Shown here: positions 1-7,964 of the stretch, piece by piece
How the letters are laid out: each line of letters starts with the position of its first letter
How positions within the stretch are numbered: position 1 is the stretch's first letter
Assembly (NCBI RefSeq): GCF_000702825.1
Contig: NZ_JNKF01000013.1
Coordinates: 1 to 64,000, forward strand
DNA from: Prevotella sp. P6B1
GTDB taxonomy: Bacteria; Bacteroidota; Bacteroidia; Bacteroidales; Bacteroidaceae
Direction: 5' to 3'
DNA: 64,000 bases
Position numbers and translations under genes: made by a program
The notes under the pieces: model-generated
What the model saw: only the letters and a program-made list of their open reading frames with translations
Database searches by the model: none
What the model was told of the DNA's origin: nothing

Positions 1-3000
1 ACTGCCAACCGGTCTTATTCTCATAGACATCCTTCTTACCATTAGGAACAAACAGTAAAGCACTGCTGCCATCGGGAACAACCTCGCTCAGAGTACTTGG
101 CATTGTCTTCGCATCAATGCTGACATGGGTCAGCTTGCTGCAGCCGTCGAAGGCCTGCTTGCCGATCTCAGTCAGATTAGCAGGAAGCCATACCTTCTTC
201 AGACTACTACAGCTCTGGAAAGCACTGGTTCCAATCTTCTCTACACCTGCTGGAAGATGAAGCTCCTCCAACTTAGATAAACCGCTGAAAGCAGACTCAC
301 CTATAGAGGTAAGCTTTGACAGTTGAGAAAGGTTCACCGAGGCAAGCTTGCTACAACCCTTGAAGGCATTCTTACCTATCTCAGATACACTCGATGGAAG
401 AACTACACTCATCAGGTTAGTACAGCCTGAGAAAGCATTCTCGTCAATGATCTCAATACCTGCCTTGTCAATGCCGTCTGATTCTGTCCAGGTCTTCTCC
501 TTGATGACAAGACTCTGGACCTTGTCCTTGTTGTCAAAAGTTGAAGGAGAGATGATATTTACATAATAACTTATCTCTTTACCTTCCTTATTCTTAATTA
601 CAACTGAGCTTGGGATCTCAAGTTCGGTCTTGCTACCGTCACCAGGGAAGGTGATGCCGATTACTGTCGCATCCTTCTTACTAGTATGGTAACGGTACTT
701 GAACATACTACCTTGGTATGCAAGGTAATCACTCTCTTCCCATTTGCCCTTCACTTTATTTTGGAACCGCTGCCAGCCACCTGAATCCTCAGCCGTATAA
801 CTTCCTATACCTTCATCTGGGACATACAACAGCGTGCCAGCATATACATTACCATCAAATACATTTTCTGGGATATTAAATGCTTTTACAACATCGGAAA
901 CAATCTCTTTGATTGTTGAACAGCCTGCAAAAGCTTGTGCATCTATCGAGGTCAGAGTCTTAGGCAACTCAACCTTTGTAATTTGCGAGCAATTCTGGAA
1001 CGCATATTTTCCGATTGAGCGCACAGTATACTCATCATTATTGACTTTCTCTTTTATCAAGGCTTCGGAAATACTTGTATTCTTAGACTTCGTCAGGATT
1101 GCGTATTTCGAAGTATCATCACCTTTCACTGTATAACAAGCGAAAATCATACCGTTCTCCTCAGTATCGGTAACATAATCACCTGCTCCCATTTCTACTA
1201 CATTCGAGAACTGAGTCCAACTGCCTGTTGTATAACCAGTCTTTGAGGGAACAAACAATGTAGCTTTATTATTTTCAGGGATAGAGAATATATTATAATT
1301 CATTGCAGATGGATACTCCATCTTGCTAATTACATGAGATATTGCATTACAATTGTCAAAGGCACTTTCACCAATTGTAGTCAGAGTATTGGGAAGCCAT
1401 ATCTTATTCAGGTTACTACAATTCTGGAAAGCATTCTCGCCGATTTTCTCAACAACACCCAGATGAACCTCCTTAACCTTGCTGCCGCTGAAGGCACCGA
1501 CTCCGATAGTCTTGATGTTATCGGAACGCAACTCTGGCAGTTTGGTATCACTGAAAGCATAATCACCGATAGAGGTCAGACTTGATGGGAACGGAATCTT
1601 ATACAAACTTTTACATTTCTGGAAAGCATATGCACCTATAGAAACCAGGGTTGGTGTCTCACTCGAAGGAAGTTTCACTTCTTCCAGATTTTCACTGCCC
1701 TGGAAAGCATTTGCACCGATGCTCTCAATATCTGCCTGAATATCGATTGTCTTGATATTGCCCTTATCGGTATTCGTCTTGAAGACAGAGGGACCTATCG
1801 CTGTTACTAATACATTATCATATATATGACCAACACTATTTGTTAAGGAAACACTCTTTGGTATTGGAAGAGTCTCCAATTGGCCTGTCTGTGTTACTTG
1901 AATCAATGTTGCCGTTTTATTATCACCCACTATTTGACATTTATAAACCATAGCAGAGTAATTATTATCAGGTGCATCAAATACTTCTCCTTCTATAAAT
2001 TTATCCTTTTCGAATATTTTCCAACCAGCAGTTTTTAAATATTCAGCTTTATTGCCATTAGGCAAATATATTTTCGAAATCTTAGGGGAAGTGAACACTT
2101 CAGAACTAATTTCAAACGGATTTTCTATTCTACTCGTAATAGTTGTAATATTGTTACATAGATTAAACGCTTCATCCCCAATACTACCTATGGTTGTAAG
2201 TGTAGATGGCAATATAACCTCTTCCAATGATGCACAATTATAAAATGCTTGAGCTCCAATTTTAGTAGTACCTTCTGGAATATCTACAATCTTAAGTTTA
2301 TTATTGCTCTCAAATGCGTATTTGCCAATAGTCTTTAGATTAGATGGCAAAACAATATTCTCTAAAACCTTACAGTTTCTGAAAGCATAATCTCCAATTC
2401 TTTCTATTCCATTGGGAATGCTCACTGTTTTAAGTAATTGATTGTTTTCAAAGGCACGTCTTGCAATGAGATTAACCGTTTTACTGCCGTCTAATATAGA
2501 AGGCTTAATAGATGCAATAAATGCACTCTCTCCTGATGTATTCAAGTTTTTGAGCAATGCTGCATAATTATCATCGGCACCATATACATATCTCAGCCCT
2601 TCCTCATCATGATACTTTCTCTCTCCATAATAGATATTGGGGAAATTCCATCCTTTTTCCCTATACTGATTCTTATTATTACCAGTAGACTGAGGTATAT
2701 ATAATATAATGTCAGTATTTGGGAATGGGGAGGATTCGTCAACACCAATTTCTATCGGTTCTTCTTTATTACATTGAACTTCTATAAGTTTATCACAACC
2801 AGCAAAGGCACTACCCCTAATTGATTTTATACTTGATGGTATAATAAGCATTTCTAGTTTTTTACAATCTCTGAAAGCATTACCACCAATAGTTTCTATG
2901 CCGCCTAAACTAATATTTATCAAATTACCGCATCCCCAAAAAGCTTTCTCGCCAATACCTATCAAACTTGGAGGGCATATAACCTCTTTCAATTGTGAAT

Positions 3001-4747
3001 GATTCATGAACGCATTTGCCCCAATAGTCTTGACTTTTGATGGTATTGTTAAAGTTTCAAAAGACCCAATAGATGAATTATTTTCATAGAAAGCAGACTC
3101 GCCAATTCTAACTAAGTCGTAATAAATATTATTATTTGGAACTTGCGAAGAGAATGCCCCATTAAAGTCTTTGTCACCTTTAATTAATATTGCTTCATTT
3201 CCAGATGATGTTGTCCATCCTACATATTTCATTTTATTATCATAAAATACGCTCATGCTTGTACATAGAGTAAAGTGGGTGAATTTCAGCGCTGCAGGAT
3301 CTGAAGTTTCGTTTACAAACAATGTAGCATTTTTTCTAGTATCTTCTGCAAATATGGAAGTTGTTCCTATTGAAGATGGGACACTCTTAAAATAGACATA
3401 AGCCAACCTACTGCAAGAATTGAAAGCCTCCTTACCTATTCTATCAAGTCGTTCTGGTAAAATAAGTATCTTCAAATTCTCACAACTATTAAGTGCCTTT
3501 TCTCCTATCTTCAAGTTTTCACTCTCACCATTATCACTATCCAAGAACGTCAATTCTTCAATTGAGGTTGCTTTTGAGAAAGCATTATTATTAATTACCT
3601 TCACTACATAAGTAATATTGTCTGAGCCCACGAATGAATAAGGTATTGTAACGGCCTTAGCATCTGTTTCTACTTCTACTAAAGTAGCTTGATTTGATTC
3701 TTTTGCACAAATAAATTTCATTTTCACACCTTCAGGCGAAGTATATGTAACATTCTCCTTTATTGTGCCTTCCATGAAATAAGTAAACTTTTGCCATCCT
3801 GGATACGTCTGATATAAATCTGGTTCAGGAACATAAAGTGTTTTTTCAAGGGAATTGCTAAATACATTAGTGGGAATATCAAATGCAGAAGCAGTGCATT
3901 CGACACGGACTAAATTATCACATCCACTGAAGGCCTGTTCCTTTATCGATTTTAAAGTAGAAGGTAATTTGACAGTCTCTAATTGTTTACAACCATTGAA
4001 AGCTTGAGGTCCAATCACTTCTACATGTTCAGAAATTGTAATATTTTTAATATCGCCGAAACCAGAAAAAGCTAGTCTGTCAATTCCTGTAACTCTAAAT
4101 TTAATATTTTGTTCACCAGAACTAATATTAAAAGTCGAAGGAACAACTATATCCTTTTCATTCTTTCCTGTGATCAACGTTGCTTCTTGAGATCCTTCCG
4201 CGCAAACATAAAACATACCAGTTACATCATCACTACCATTTTTATAGTTAATTGGTTCAGATGACATTGGGCCAACTAAAATTCTACTATATTTGGAGTT
4301 CCAATTCGGATCATTTTTGTAGTTAGCCTTACTTTCTTGCGATTCAACATAAAGCGTCACCAAACTATTATCAGAACAATATGGCAGACCTCCGGGTTTG
4401 AGTTTATTTTTGGGATCTAAAACCTTACAATAAATATGTTTCAAGTCTTTACAATCACTAAACGCATTATTAGCTATAGACATAAGTGTTTCAGGTAGTG
4501 TTAACAATTTCAAGCTAGAGCAACCTTTAAAAGCTGCCGTTCCTATGGCAGTAACAGGATATTTATCCAATATCTGACTAGGAATAACAGCGTACTCTAT
4601 GTTTTTACGTACCTCCAACACACCTGTTAGAGTCGCCGTCGATTTATCCGGATCATACGTATATGTGTATGTTCCATCGTCATAATCTTCAGCCAGCATG
4701 GTCACTGATGTTAACAAACCAATCGCAAACAGTATAATCTTTTTCAT
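1..4747 (-). CDS. BspA-like LRR_5 surface protein, 5' part (runs off the window)
   Basis: A reading frame open from the ATG at 4747 to the window edge, about 1580 codons with no stop noticed. The N terminus MKKIILFAIGLLTSVTMLAE is a typical signal peptide. The rest is built from leucine-rich repeats of the Treponema pallidum/BspA type (LRR_5), seen as repeated Ile-Gly-x-x-Ala-Phe and Leu-x-x-Val-x-Leu-Pro phrases, broken by linkers of the form LxVPxGxxxxYxxxxGW (for example LLFVPNGKKDVYENKTGWQ at its C-terminal end in the window). BspA-like proteins are exported surface proteins that often bind host or matrix ligands; the ligand here is unknown. The C terminus is outside the window, so any secretion tail cannot be judged. 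A consensus promoter lies at 4777-4808. The part nearest the start looks more AT-rich than 1-1800. Confidence 0.85.
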   Translation of the reverse strand, partial: MKKIILFAIGLLTSVTMLAEDYDDGTYTYTYDPDKSTATLTGVLEVRKNIEYAVIPSQILDKYPVTAIGTAAFKGCSSLKLLTLPETLMSIANNAFSDCKDLKHIYCKVLDPKNKLKPGGLPYCSDNSLVTLYVESQESKANYKNDPNWNSKYSRILVGPMSSEPINYKNGSDDVTGMFYVCAEGSQEATLITGKNEKDIVVPSTFNISSGEQNIKFRVTGIDRLAFSGFGDIKNITISEHVEVIGPQAFNGCKQLETVKLPSTLKSIKEQAFSGCDNLVRVECTASAFDIPTNVFSNSLEKTLYVPEPDLYQTYPGWQKFTYFMEGTIKENVTYTSPEGVKMKFICAKESNQATLVEVETDAKAVTIPYSFVGSDNITYVVKVINNNAFSKATSIEELTFLDSDNGESENLKIGEKALNSCENLKILILPERLDRIGKEAFNSCSRLAYVYFKSVPSSIGTTSIFAEDTRKNATLFVNETSDPAALKFTHFTLCTSMSVFYDNKMKYVGWTTSSGNEAILIKGDKDFNGAFSSQVPNNNIYYDLVRIGESAFYENNSSIGSFETLTIPSKVKTIGANAFMNHSQLKEVICPPSLIGIGEKAFWGCGNLINISLGGIETIGGNAFRDCKKLEMLIIPSSIKSIRGSAFAGCDKLIEVQCNKEEPIEIGVDESSPFPNTDIILYIPQSTGNNKNQYREKGWNFPNIYYGERKYHDEEGLRYVYGADDNYAALLKNLNTSGESAFIASIKPSILDGSKTVNLIARRAFENNQLLKTVSIPNGIERIGDYAFRNCKVLENIVLPSNLKTIGKYAFESNNKLKIVDIPEGTTKIGAQAFYNCASLEEVILPSTLTTIGSIGDEAFNLCNNITTITSRIENPFEISSEVFTSPKISKIYLPNGNKAEYLKTAGWKIFEKDKFIEGEVFDAPDNNYSAMVYKCQIVGDNKTATLIQVTQTGQLETLPIPKSVSLTNSVGHIYDNVLVTAIGPSVFKTNTDKGNIKTIDIQADIESIGANAFQGSENLEEVKLPSSETPTLVSIGAYAFQKCKSLYKIPFPSSLTSIGDYAFSDTKLPELRSDNIKTIGVGAFSGSKVKEVHLGVVEKIGENAFQNCSNLNKIWLPNTLTTIGESAFDNCNAISHVISKMEYPSAMNYNIFSIPENNKATLFVPSKTGYTTGSWTQFSNVVEMGAGDYVTDTEENGMIFACYTVKGDDTSKYAILTKSKNTSISEALIKEKVNNDEYTVRSIGKYAFQNCSQITKVELPKTLTSIDAQAFAGCSTIKEIVSDVVKAFNIPENVFDGNVYAGTLLYVPDEGIGSYTAEDSGGWQRFQNKVKGKWEESDYLAYQGSMFKYRYHTSKKDATVIGITFPGDGSKTELEIPSSVVIKNKEGKEISYYVNIISPSTFDNKDKVQSLVIKEKTWTESDGIDKAGIEIIDENAFSGCTNLMSVVLPSSVSEIGKNAFKGCSKLASVNLSQLSKLTSIGESAFSGLSKLEELHLPAGVEKIGTSAFQSCSSLKKVWLPANLTEIGKQAFDGCSKLTHVSIDAKTMPSTLSEVVPDGSSALLFVPNGKKDVYENKTGWQ

Positions 4748-4776
4748 ATCACTTATAGAATTAGTCATTTAGGGGA

Positions 4777-4808
4777 CAAAGATAAGAAATATATCGATAT
4801 CTCCCAAA
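4777..4808 (-). promoter_or_regulatory. Bacteroidetes-type promoter of the LRR_5 gene
   Basis: On the minus strand, TTTG (4808-4805), a 20-bp spacer and TATCTTTG (4784-4777) match the -33/-7 consensus TTTG-N19-21-TAnnTTTG. The predicted RNA start lies about 25 nt before the ATG at 4747. A 22-bp AT-only palindrome lies just upstream at 4825-4846. Confidence 0.75.
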
Positions 4809-4824
4809 TTTTAAATGTTAAATC

Positions 4825-4846
4825 TATAAATTTATATAAATTTATA
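4825..4846. repeat. AT-only perfect palindrome, two overlapping TATAAATTTATA units
   Basis: Two copies of TATAAATTTATA (4825-4836 and 4835-4846) overlap by two bases and form a perfect 22-bp palindrome, 16 bp upstream of the -33 element of the LRR_5 gene promoter. It could be a regulator site or an UP-like AT element, or chance in AT-rich DNA. The rest of the gap between 4748 and 5037 holds only the two promoters. Confidence 0.4.
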
Positions 4847-5000
4847 AACCGACCTTAGATGGTGTATTATAGAATTTGATGTTCCTTCGGAAGATGGGAC
4901 GTTAAGAAGGAATTCATATTTCGAACAATCATATTTGTTGATTATCTGGCTACAAATATACACATTTTCTTTGACACTGCCAAACATTATTCCTACTTTT

Positions 5001-5032
5001 TTTGGATAATTCAAAGAAAACATTTACCTTTG
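5001..5032 (+). promoter_or_regulatory. Bacteroidetes-type promoter of the UbiA-family gene
   Basis: TTTG (5001-5004), 20 bp, TACCTTTG (5025-5032), an exact consensus match. The ATG follows the -7 element by only 5 nt (5038), so the message probably starts at or within a few bases of the start codon. This argues for the ATG at 5038 and against the upstream TTG at 5002, which lies inside the -33 element. Confidence 0.8.
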
Positions 5033-5037
5033 CAGCT

Positions 5038-5916
5038 ATGATACATTATATACAGTTACTTCGCCCGCTGCAGTGGCTCAAAAACCTGTTTGTGTTTGCG
5101 CCCATCTTCTTCAGCACCAATCTGCTGAAGCCGGAATTCTTCTGGCCTACCTTAGCGGTATTTGCGTCGTTTTGTTTGATATCGAGTTCTATCTATTGCT
5201 TCAACGACCTGAAGGATGTGGAGGCTGATCGCCAGCATCCCAAGAAGTGTCATCGTCCCATTGCATCAGGCAAGGTGTCGGTGATAGGAGGATATGTGAT
5301 GATGATATTATGTACCATTGGTGCGTTAGCCATTCTGCCATTGGCACAGAGTGTAAATACGCCTTACCTCTACGCCATTATCATTGGTTACTGGCTGATG
5401 AACATCGGCTATTGTCTGAAGTTGAAGCAGTTTGCCATCCTTGACGTATCAATTATTGCCATAGGCTTTGTGATGCGTGTATTAGTTGGAGGCATAGCAA
5501 CGGATATCTACATTTCCCACTGGTTGGTAATGATGACTTTCCTGGTAACACTGTTCTTAGCCTTCACCAAACGTAATGACGACTATCGCATCTACGAACA
5601 AACAGGCACAAAGCCTCGCGTATCGATAACAGGCTATAACAAGACATTTATCAATGAGGCCACAGCCATCATTGCTTCTGTCACTTTGGTGTGTTACATC
5701 ATGTACACCATGTCGCCAGAAGTAATCCATCGCTTAGGCACCCGTTATGTCTACCTTACGTCCGGATGGGTTTTAGCGGGTTTACTACGCTATCTGCAGA
5801 ATATGATTGTGTTCGGACTGAGTGGTAGCCCAACCAAATCGTTGGTAAAAGACCATTTCGTGCAGTTCTGCATCCTTGGTTGGATAGCCTCATTCTTTGT
5901 AATTATCTATTTATAA
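5038..5916 (+). CDS. UbiA-family prenyltransferase (decaprenyl-phosphate phosphoribosyltransferase-like)
   Basis: 292-residue integral membrane protein. The motif NDLKDVEADRQHPKKCHRP is the Asp-rich Mg-diphosphate site of the UbiA superfamily in the form typical of decaprenyl-phosphate phosphoribosyltransferases (NDxxDxxxDRxHPxKxxRP). About eight hydrophobic segments follow, with a second polar loop around TKRNDDYRIYE. These enzymes join a polyprenyl phosphate to phosphoribose diphosphate or a related donor in the membrane, giving lipid-linked pentose for envelope glycans. The start is set by the promoter at 5001-5032. nth begins one base after the stop, so the two are co-transcribed. The substrate is inferred from the family only; it could serve the glycan region at 23-41 kb. 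Confidence 0.75.
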   Translation: MIHYIQLLRPLQWLKNLFVFAPIFFSTNLLKPEFFWPTLAVFASFCLISSSIYCFNDLKDVEADRQHPKKCHRPIASGKVSVIGGYVMMILCTIGALAILPLAQSVNTPYLYAIIIGYWLMNIGYCLKLKQFAILDVSIIAIGFVMRVLVGGIATDIYISHWLVMMTFLVTLFLAFTKRNDDYRIYEQTGTKPRVSITGYNKTFINEATAIIASVTLVCYIMYTMSPEVIHRLGTRYVYLTSGWVLAGLLRYLQNMIVFGLSGSPTKSLVKDHFVQFCILGWIASFFVIIYL

Positions 5917-5917
5917 G

Positions 5918-6553
5918 ATGAAAAAGAAAGAAAGATACGATGCTATTTTAGCGCATTTCCGCGAAAAGATGCCTTTGGTAACTACCGAACTGGATTTTGG
6001 TAGCACGTTCCAGTTACTGGTGGCCGTTGTGCTGAGTGCCCAGTGTACAGACAAGCGTATCAACCAAGTGACGCCAGACCTGTTTGCCCACTACCCTGAC
6101 GCAGCCTCGATGGCAGAAGCAGAGGAAGAAGACATCTTTGAGTGGATCAGAAGTGTGTCGTATCCGAATGCCAAAGCCAAGCATCTGGTAGAGATGGCAC
6201 GTGTACTGATGGAGAAGTTCGGTGGCGAAGTGCCCAGTACGCTCGACGAGCTCCTCACCCTACCGGGCGTTGGCCGCAAGACAGCGAATGTGATTCAGAG
6301 TGTAGCCTTTGGTAAGGCCACCTTAGCAGTGGATACGCATGTATTCCGCGTGGCGCATCGCTTGGGATTAGTGAACAAAAGCGACAATACGCCCTATAAG
6401 GTGGAGATGGCGCTCACCAAATATATCCCAGAAGAGGATATACCCAATGCGCACCACTGGCTGCTGCTACACGGACGCTATGTCTGCACAGCGAGAAAGC
6501 CTCACTGTGAGAAATGCGAGATCGAAAAATACTGTGCAAAGGTTATTTCTTAG
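5918..6553 (+). CDS. nth: Endonuclease III (DNA glycosylase/AP lyase)
   Basis: 211 residues, full length for the family. It removes oxidised pyrimidines and cleaves the resulting abasic site in base excision repair. Visible landmarks are the helix-hairpin-helix LPGVGRKTANV with catalytic Lys121, the catalytic Asp139 in AVDTHVFRV, and a C-terminal 4Fe-4S ligand set C190-x6-C197-x2-C200-x5-C206. It starts one base after the UbiA-family stop. Its 3' end overlaps the convergent Spy-like gene by 11 bp. Confidence 0.97.
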   Translation: MKKKERYDAILAHFREKMPLVTTELDFGSTFQLLVAVVLSAQCTDKRINQVTPDLFAHYPDAASMAEAEEEDIFEWIRSVSYPNAKAKHLVEMARVLMEKFGGEVPSTLDELLTLPGVGRKTANVIQSVAFGKATLAVDTHVFRVAHRLGLVNKSDNTPYKVEMALTKYIPEEDIPNAHHWLLLHGRYVCTARKPHCEKCEIEKYCAKVIS

Positions 6554-7031
6554 GCTGCGAACCACGATGATGCCCTTCGCCACGGTTGTGATTGCCCCAA
6601 TTGCGGAATGCACGACGGTGGAACTTATCCTCGGCAATAATCGTACGGATAACCTTTGAAGCAGGGAGTACACGCAGGAATTTGTTATGATAGGTCTGCG
6701 CAATCTGCTTCAACTCTATCTCGTACTGGTCGCGACGCTGAATGGCACGCTTGCAAGAAGCCTCATCCTTGGGCAGTTTAAAGAGCTCGTGCATCTTATT
6801 ATAAACCACACGCTGCTTCTGCTGCATCTCACGGTAAAGGGGGAAGAACTTAGCAGTCTCCTCAGCAGTCAATCCTGCCTCATTGGTAATATACTGTTCT
6901 AAATCAGCCTGAAACTTCTCGGGCGAGAACTTCTGCTGCTCCTCAGCAGAAGCAGTGAAAAGCGAGCAGTGCATAACGAACAATATCGCCATCACTCTCA
7001 CTAACCATCCTCGTTTGATATCTATATTCAT
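6543..7031 (-). CDS. Spy/CpxP-like periplasmic protein
   Basis: 162 residues from the ATG at 7031 (a GTG at 7043 is in frame upstream). A signal peptide ends near FTASAEE. The mature part is a charged, helical, Gln- and Lys-rich protein (FQADLEQYITNEAGLTAEE, FFPLYREMQQKQR), with a His/Gly-rich basic tail. This resembles Bacteroidetes relatives of the Spy/CpxP periplasmic chaperones often encoded beside ECF sigma factors. It is the last gene of the operon starting at 9675. The signal-peptide region carries degenerate copies of the heptamer repeat described separately. Function is inferred. Confidence 0.6.
   Translation of the reverse strand: MNIDIKRGWLVRVMAILFVMHCSLFTASAEEQQKFSPEKFQADLEQYITNEAGLTAEETAKFFPLYREMQQKQRVVYNKMHELFKLPKDEASCKRAIQRRDQYEIELKQIAQTYHNKFLRVLPASKVIRTIIAEDKFHRRAFRNWGNHNRGEGHHRGSQPKK
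6954..6981. repeat. Degenerate heptamer repeats inside a signal-peptide coding region
   Basis: Four consecutive 7-mers related to AGTGAAT: AGTGAAA, AGCGAGC, AGTGCAT, AACGAAC. They lie inside the signal peptide of the Spy-like gene, which reads them on the other strand as part of MHCSLFTASAEE. The match is weaker than the copies at 11884, 20221 and 58506. Confidence 0.45.
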
Positions 7032-7036
7032 TTTTC

Positions 7037-7064
7037 TATTCACTCTTCACTATTCAATAACTAT
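7037..7064. repeat. Heptamer repeat (AGTGAAT family) between two operon genes
   Basis: Consecutive 7-mers TATTCAC, TCTTCAC, TATTCAA, TAACTAT on the plus strand fill the spacer between the putative anti-sigma gene and the Spy-like gene. The same unit occurs at 11884-11918, 20221-20248 and 58506-58533. Confidence 0.55.
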
Positions 7065-7435
7065 TACTCACTCGCACTTGCTAAGTATGAGTATATCTCA
7101 TGATTATCAAGCATCATATAATCAGCAGCTTCATCCATATACTCTTCATTCTCAGATTGTTGCGAACGATTTTCAACCTTAGCTTGAACGGCAGTAACAG
7201 CTGTTGTATCGGCTTTCGACTGCCACATCCAAGCGGCTCCTGCAACCAACAAAGCACACACACTCGCCGCTGCATAGAATACAGGACGCACGAATACAGA
7301 CTTAGCACGACGCTGCTGAGGCTGCTCAGGCAGATTCTGCATCACCTGGGCAGTCAGGTTGTCGAAATAACCCTCTGGAACACGGAATGGATTCCGCTTT
7401 CCAACCTTCTCCTGTATGTACATTTCTTCGTTCAT
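7064..7435 (-). CDS. Putative anti-sigma / sigma-associated membrane protein
   Basis: 123 residues with one transmembrane segment around 51-70 (FYAAASVCALLVAGAAWMW). The N-terminal cytosolic part contains NPFRVPEGYFDNL, a phrase common in small Bacteroidetes membrane proteins encoded right after ECF sigma factors. The C-terminal 50 residues are acidic and probably periplasmic. It lies 31 bp downstream of the sigma gene. It lacks a recognisable zinc-binding anti-sigma motif (no H-x3-C-x2-C), so the anti-sigma role is inferred from position and topology. Confidence 0.6.
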   Translation of the reverse strand: MNEEMYIQEKVGKRNPFRVPEGYFDNLTAQVMQNLPEQPQQRRAKSVFVRPVFYAAASVCALLVAGAAWMWQSKADTTAVTAVQAKVENRSQQSENEEYMDEAADYMMLDNHEIYSYLASASE

Positions 7436-7466
7436 CGTATATATGACGTATTGATATCCAAATAGT

Positions 7467-7964
7467 TTAATCGCGTGCCTTAAAAAAATCAGTAATCTTT
7501 TTCACCGCGATATGATACGAGGCTTTCAGCGCCCCTTCCGAAGTGTTAAGCACCTTACTCATCTCACTGTATTTCATCTCTTCATAATAGCGAAGATTAA
7601 ACACCGTTCGCTGCACATCTGGCAACTGAGCGATAGCCTCCTGGAGCATCGCCTCGGTCTCACTACCATCGAAATAATCATCAGCCAACAAGGCATTGGC
7701 CACTGATAAATCCTCGGACGAAGCTGAAGCCACAAACTTATTGCGACGTAAGAAGTCGAGACTTTCATTAATGGCAATGCGGGATAACCAGGTTGACACC
7801 TTCGACCCGCCCTGGAAACTATCGAATGCATTCCAGGCCTTCAGAAAAGTATTCTGAAGCACGTCGTTGGCATCGTCATGCGTGAGCACGATGCGACGTA
7901 TCATCCAATACAGCTGTTCGCTATATTCTTTTACTATCGACTCGAACTCTCTCCGCTTATCCAT
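7467..7964 (-). CDS. ECF-type RNA polymerase sigma factor
   Basis: 165 residues, normal for an extracytoplasmic-function sigma factor. Region 2 spans about residues 10-75 (YSEQLYWMIRRIVLTHDDA, then DVLQNTFLKAWNAFDSF and WLSRIAINESLDFLRR). Region 4 spans about 110-160, with the helix-turn-helix YSEMSKVLNTSEGALKASYH. There is no region 3. The start at 7964 overlaps the L,D-transpeptidase 3' end by 31 bp, so translation is probably coupled. The neighbours (cell-wall transpeptidase, small membrane protein, Spy-like protein) suggest a response to envelope stress. Confidence 0.93.
   Translation of the reverse strand: MDKRREFESIVKEYSEQLYWMIRRIVLTHDDANDVLQNTFLKAWNAFDSFQGGSKVSTWLSRIAINESLDFLRRNKFVASASSEDLSVANALLADDYFDGSETEAMLQEAIAQLPDVQRTVFNLRYYEEMKYSEMSKVLNTSEGALKASYHIAVKKITDFFKARD

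Noticed and set aside
4832..5023. A 63-codon minus-strand frame between the LRR_5 gene and the UbiA-family gene
   Set aside because: It spans both the AT palindrome approach and the plus-strand promoter, and has no domain or start signal of its own.
5038..5916. TTG at 5002 as the start of the UbiA-family protein
   Set aside because: That codon is part of the -33 promoter element, so it would lie upstream of the transcript.
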